Positions 9,058 to 12,230 of a DNA stretch of 12,230 nt are shown one piece after another. The notes under the pieces were generated by a model. That model was not told the origin of the DNA. It worked only from the letters and a program-made list of their open reading frames with translations, and made no database searches. The translations under genes were made by a program, and so were the position numbers. This DNA comes from Pleurotus djamor (lineage: Eukaryota; Basidiomycota; Agaricomycetes; Agaricales; Pleurotaceae), in NCBI GenBank assembly GCA_029747585.1, contig JAPEVF010001221.1, forward strand, positions 1 to 12,230, written 5' to 3'. How positions within the stretch are numbered: position 1 is the stretch's first letter; the number at the start of each line of letters is the position of its first letter.

Positions 9058-11550
9058 ATGGCCACCTACGATGCTGTCAATAATCAAGGCCGTTCACCAT
9101 ACGGCTCAGGCGATCCCTACTACAATGAATCTACTGGCTTCATAACACCAGCAAAACCCGCAAAACAAGGCGCCAGCCCTTGGGTCAAGTTTGGCGTGCC
9201 CGTTGCCATCCTCGTTATCATTGGTGCTGTTGTTGGTGGTGTTTTGGGCAGCAGAGCTTCGAATAATAACAGCAGCTCGAGTTCCAATGGCGGGGCAGGG
9301 ACTGCCAGTGGGGAAGCCGCTGCGAGCTCAGCAGCCAGTGCCAAAGCACAAATTGGAATTTTCCCGACAGCAACGAACAGCCAATATATGAAACCTTTAT
9401 ACCCTTCGACTGTGAGTGGTCCTGCGAACGTTTTTCGTTGCCACCTTGATTGACCTCTATAATTAGACAAACAGTGCAGCCTTTGGCGAACCCACTATCA
9501 TCCCCTCGACCAACGCTGCCATCGCTTGGCCAGAAGATTCGTTCAAACCTTCGAGCCCCTCGCCGACAACCGTTCGCCCTGACCGACCTAGACTTATCGC
9601 GCCAGCCTATAAATGGCAAGCACTACCCAACCTCATCCAAAACGACCCGTACCTCAAGAGCTGGAACGACACAATCTTTGGAAACGCTACGACGTATTTC
9701 AATGCTCAGCCCGTCCGCTATTTCATGGATGGCGACAGTGGTATCCTCGATAATGCTCGTGAAATTAAAATGAGAATTAAAGCCTTTGCCTATGCCTACC
9801 GAATGACCAATGAGACTCGTTGGGTGGATAGGACTTGGGCTGAATTGCAGGTTCGTTGTCGTCCTCAATGTGACAGCGAGTACGTTTATCTCACTGTCTG
9901 ATATAGAATGCTGTTTCCGACGACTTTGGGCCTAACAACAATACCAAATGGAATCCCTCCCATTTCTTGGACACTGCTGAATTCTCCGCCGCATTTGGTA
10001 TCGCATACGACTGGCTTTATGAACTTTGGACCCCCGAGCAGCGAAACAAGATTCGTGAGGACGTCATCACCTATGGTCTTAGCCAGGGAGTTGATGCCTA
10101 CAACGGCGCTGTTTTCGGTTGGTGGAGGAACAACATCGCCGGAAACTGGAATTGTGTATGCAACGGAGGACTGACACTTGCCTCCCTTGCTATCCTCGGC
10201 GATGATACCACTAACACGGCCTCCCGACTCCTCGGTTTGACCATTGATAACGCCAAGAGCAACTGTGTCAACGCCCCTTCCTCGGATGGATCGTGGTCAG
10301 AGGGACCCAACTACTGGTACTTTGGTACCACTGGTCATGCTGAGATGGCTTCCGCTCTCATCTCTGCTACTGGTTCTCACTATGGTCTGCTTGACGCCAA
10401 CCCCAACTACCATCTCACCGGGTTGTACCACATGTACGTCACTGGCAACACCCTCTTCGATTACAGCGACCACGGCCCCAATAAATTCTCTACCACCGCC
10501 AATGCCATGCTTTTCTACGCCGATCAGTATAACGCCCCAGAATACGCTCTGTTCCAACGAGATCAACACGACGCTCCTGACCCATGGAGTATGTTCTGGT
10601 ATGATCCCAGCACGTCAGGGGCTTTCTGGAACGGTCTTGCCCTCGATGCTTTCTTTGACAGCCAGAGTGATCAATGGGTGTCGATGCGAAGCAGTTGGAC
10701 TGACCAAAACGCGTTGTTTGTGGGCATGAAGGCGGGCACGAACCAGAATCATCAAACGCACAACGATCTCGACGTTGGTGATTTCGTTATCGACGCAATG
10801 GGAACTCGTTGGGCCGGAGAACTTGGATCTGGGGACTACAATTCACCTCAGTACTTCAACAGCGACTCCCAGGATGCCGCTCGCTGGAACTACTACCGCA
10901 AGATGACTGAGGGGCAGAATACCCTTTTGATCGGTGGTGCCAACCAACTCGTCACTGCCAGCCCCTCCGCTCGCCATGGGTCTTCGGGAACGAAGCAAGG
11001 CTCCAGCACCGTTTTCGATGTTCCGGGCGATTCTACTGCCTTCTGGGTCACTGACATGAGCAGTGCATATGGACAAGCGTGAGTTTTTCATCGATATTTT
11101 TGGGCGTGCCCTGTGCTAAATTGAAATGATAGTACCTCCGTCAAGCGCGGCGTCCGTACTATTAATGGACGCAAGCAAGTCCTCATCCAAGACGAGATCC
11201 AAACTCAATCCAGCATTCAATGGCGCATGCATACGAATGCCACTGTGACGACTGATTCCAACTCTGCGACCCTTACGATTGGTGATAAACAGATGAAGGT
11301 GCTTGTGTTGAGTCCGACGTCTGGTGCTACCATCAGCACCTCGCCTGCCCAGCGTGCTGGTGGAGATCCTGCCCCCTTGGTGCCCGACCAGCCGAATCCT
11401 GACGTGACTGTTCTCACCATCAACTTGGATGCTGGCAATCAGAACCTCCAGGTTCTATTCAACCCGCAATGGGAAGGTATGTCGGAAAGTGATTTCAAGA
11501 CGCCACCCTCCGTTGCATTGGACAATTGGAGTCTCGATAGCCATAACTAG
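9058..11550 (+). CDS. Membrane-anchored heparinase II/III-like polysaccharide lyase
   Basis: A probable lyase that splits uronic-acid-containing polysaccharide by beta-elimination; its substrate cannot be read from the sequence. Exons are 9058-9411, 9467-9850, 9907-11078 and 11133-11550, with GT-AG introns of 54-56 bases, giving 775 residues. Residues 1-45 are polar with several Lys; 46-65 is one membrane helix (FGVPVAILVIIGAVVGGVLG). A Ser/Gly/Ala linker (66-98) follows, so the rest should face outward (type II). The helical domain covers about 140-480, with GNWNCVCNGG near 325-334 and EGPNYWYFG at 378-386 (Y382 a likely catalytic Tyr). The C-terminal beta part starts near 500, with HQTHNDLDVGDF from H528 and RWAGELG at 547-553, followed by Y557; this His-rich motif is typical of the heparinase II/III C-terminal domain. 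Many N-x-S/T sites fit secretion. Related alginate or chondroitin lyases remain possible. Confidence 0.85.
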
Positions 11551-12165
11551 TTTAATACATTGTGGACGATTTTCTACACGGACAGGAGAGACTTTGTTTG
11601 TGTTGTGTGTTTGGATTATGCTATACGAATATATTATTTTTTTGACATTTGAAATTACATAATCGTGTTCCCTTGGTTTCGCGTCGGCCAAGGCTCCCTT
11701 TTCTTTCCTTTCACGACTGTTGATCACAACCAGCCCCTTCTTTCCTCCCACCACCACCACCTCCTCTCCTCCTCGTTCCCCTCGTCCCCCTTCTTCTGCT
11801 AGAGCGCGCACGCTATTTTGCAGGAGATTTTACGCCTAATTCTGAGCTAGACGTCGCTGGGCCTGGTACTTGAAGTTCCAGCTCAGTAACCAATCCCTTC
11901 AAACGAGTATGTTGCCATCATTTGACAGTCGTCCTGTTATCTTCTCTTTTCTGCCCCATCTCGTCCTCAGTCCTCCTTCGCTTCCTACCTACCTGACTGG
12001 CTCAGTCTTTCTCTGTATCTTCGTTCGGAAGCTGACTTCTTCCTTGCACCTTTCCTATTTCGCCTCGCCTTTAGCCCTCGTTTTCAAGCGGCTTGCAGCC
12101 ACCGATCCAACCCGGAAACTTCACAATCTACACACCAACTCTCGTCCTTTCCACGTTTACACAAG
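11551..12165. other. Intergenic: lyase 3' end and promoter of the next gene
   Basis: No gene is supported. The first 110 bases are AT-rich (ATATATTATTTTTTTG), likely the lyase 3' UTR and polyadenylation region. A C/T tract with CCACCACCACCACCTCCTC lies at about 11746-11800. From about 11930 onward the + strand is again C/T-rich, consistent with a promoter and leader for the gene at 12166. No clear TATA box was found. Confidence 0.45.
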
Positions 12166-12230
12166 ATGTATATCGCAAAACCCCAGAATCTCACTCTCAG
12201 CATCCTTGCTACCCTAGTTATTGCCATGTC
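12166..12230 (+). CDS. 5' start of a gene with a hydrophobic leader, cut by window end
   Basis: ATG in the context ACAAGATG, after a long C/T-rich leader, opens a frame that runs to the window edge with 21 full codons visible. The residues MYIAKPQNLTLSILATLVIA contain a Lys followed by a hydrophobic run (LTLSILATLVIAM), which resembles a signal peptide or signal anchor. Nothing more can be said of its function. Confidence 0.5.
   Translation, partial: MYIAKPQNLTLSILATLVIAM

Noticed and set aside
11455..11811. Minus-strand frame over the lyase 3' end
   Set aside because: Its Gly/Glu/Val-rich start is only the reverse of a C/T tract, and no family resemblance is visible.

Overview
The window looks like a piece of a basidiomycete (probably Agaricomycete) nuclear genome. 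The evidence is short introns of 50-60 bases with CTRAC-like branch sites, pyrimidine-rich leaders in front of start codons, a chromodomain-type Ty3/gypsy element, and close resemblance of two host genes to fungal families. This placement rests on recalled family resemblance; no search was run.

Layout. Bases 1-2365 are mostly non-coding. A weak candidate for a small three-exon gene lies at 635-1023, with a basic, mitochondrial-presequence-like N terminus. Two related GCTTTT-based tandem arrays follow, with about 50-base units near 1169-1400 and 9-base units at 2172-2225. Bases 2366-6756 are a 5'-truncated Ty3/gypsy chromovirus. It keeps the end of the RT region, RNase H, a complete integrase with DD35E spacing and a chromodomain-like tail. 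A separate promoter and an accessory coiled-coil ORF come next, then a polypurine tract and a 309-base 3' LTR with perfect 7-base ends. The RT active site, protease, Gag and 5' LTR are absent from the window, so this copy cannot be autonomous.

Bases 7260-8833 encode a peroxisomal 3-ketoacyl-CoA thiolase (last step of beta-oxidation) in seven exons. Its fifth intron reads AT-AC and its sixth GC-AG. The AT-AC intron falls exactly inside the catalytic Gly-Cys motif. Bases 9058-11550 encode a single-pass membrane protein with a heparinase II/III-like lyase ectodomain, in four exons, starting 224 bases after the thiolase stop. At 12166 another gene starts with a hydrophobic leader and runs off the window.

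The host genes are all on the + strand with separate promoters. Nothing indicates that thiolase and lyase act together. The strongest observations are the two adjacent non-canonical introns in the thiolase gene, and the gypsy element carrying an extra, separately promoted ORF between pol and its 3' LTR. Two N positions (5479 and 6397) mark unresolved bases, and the first lies inside the accessory ORF.
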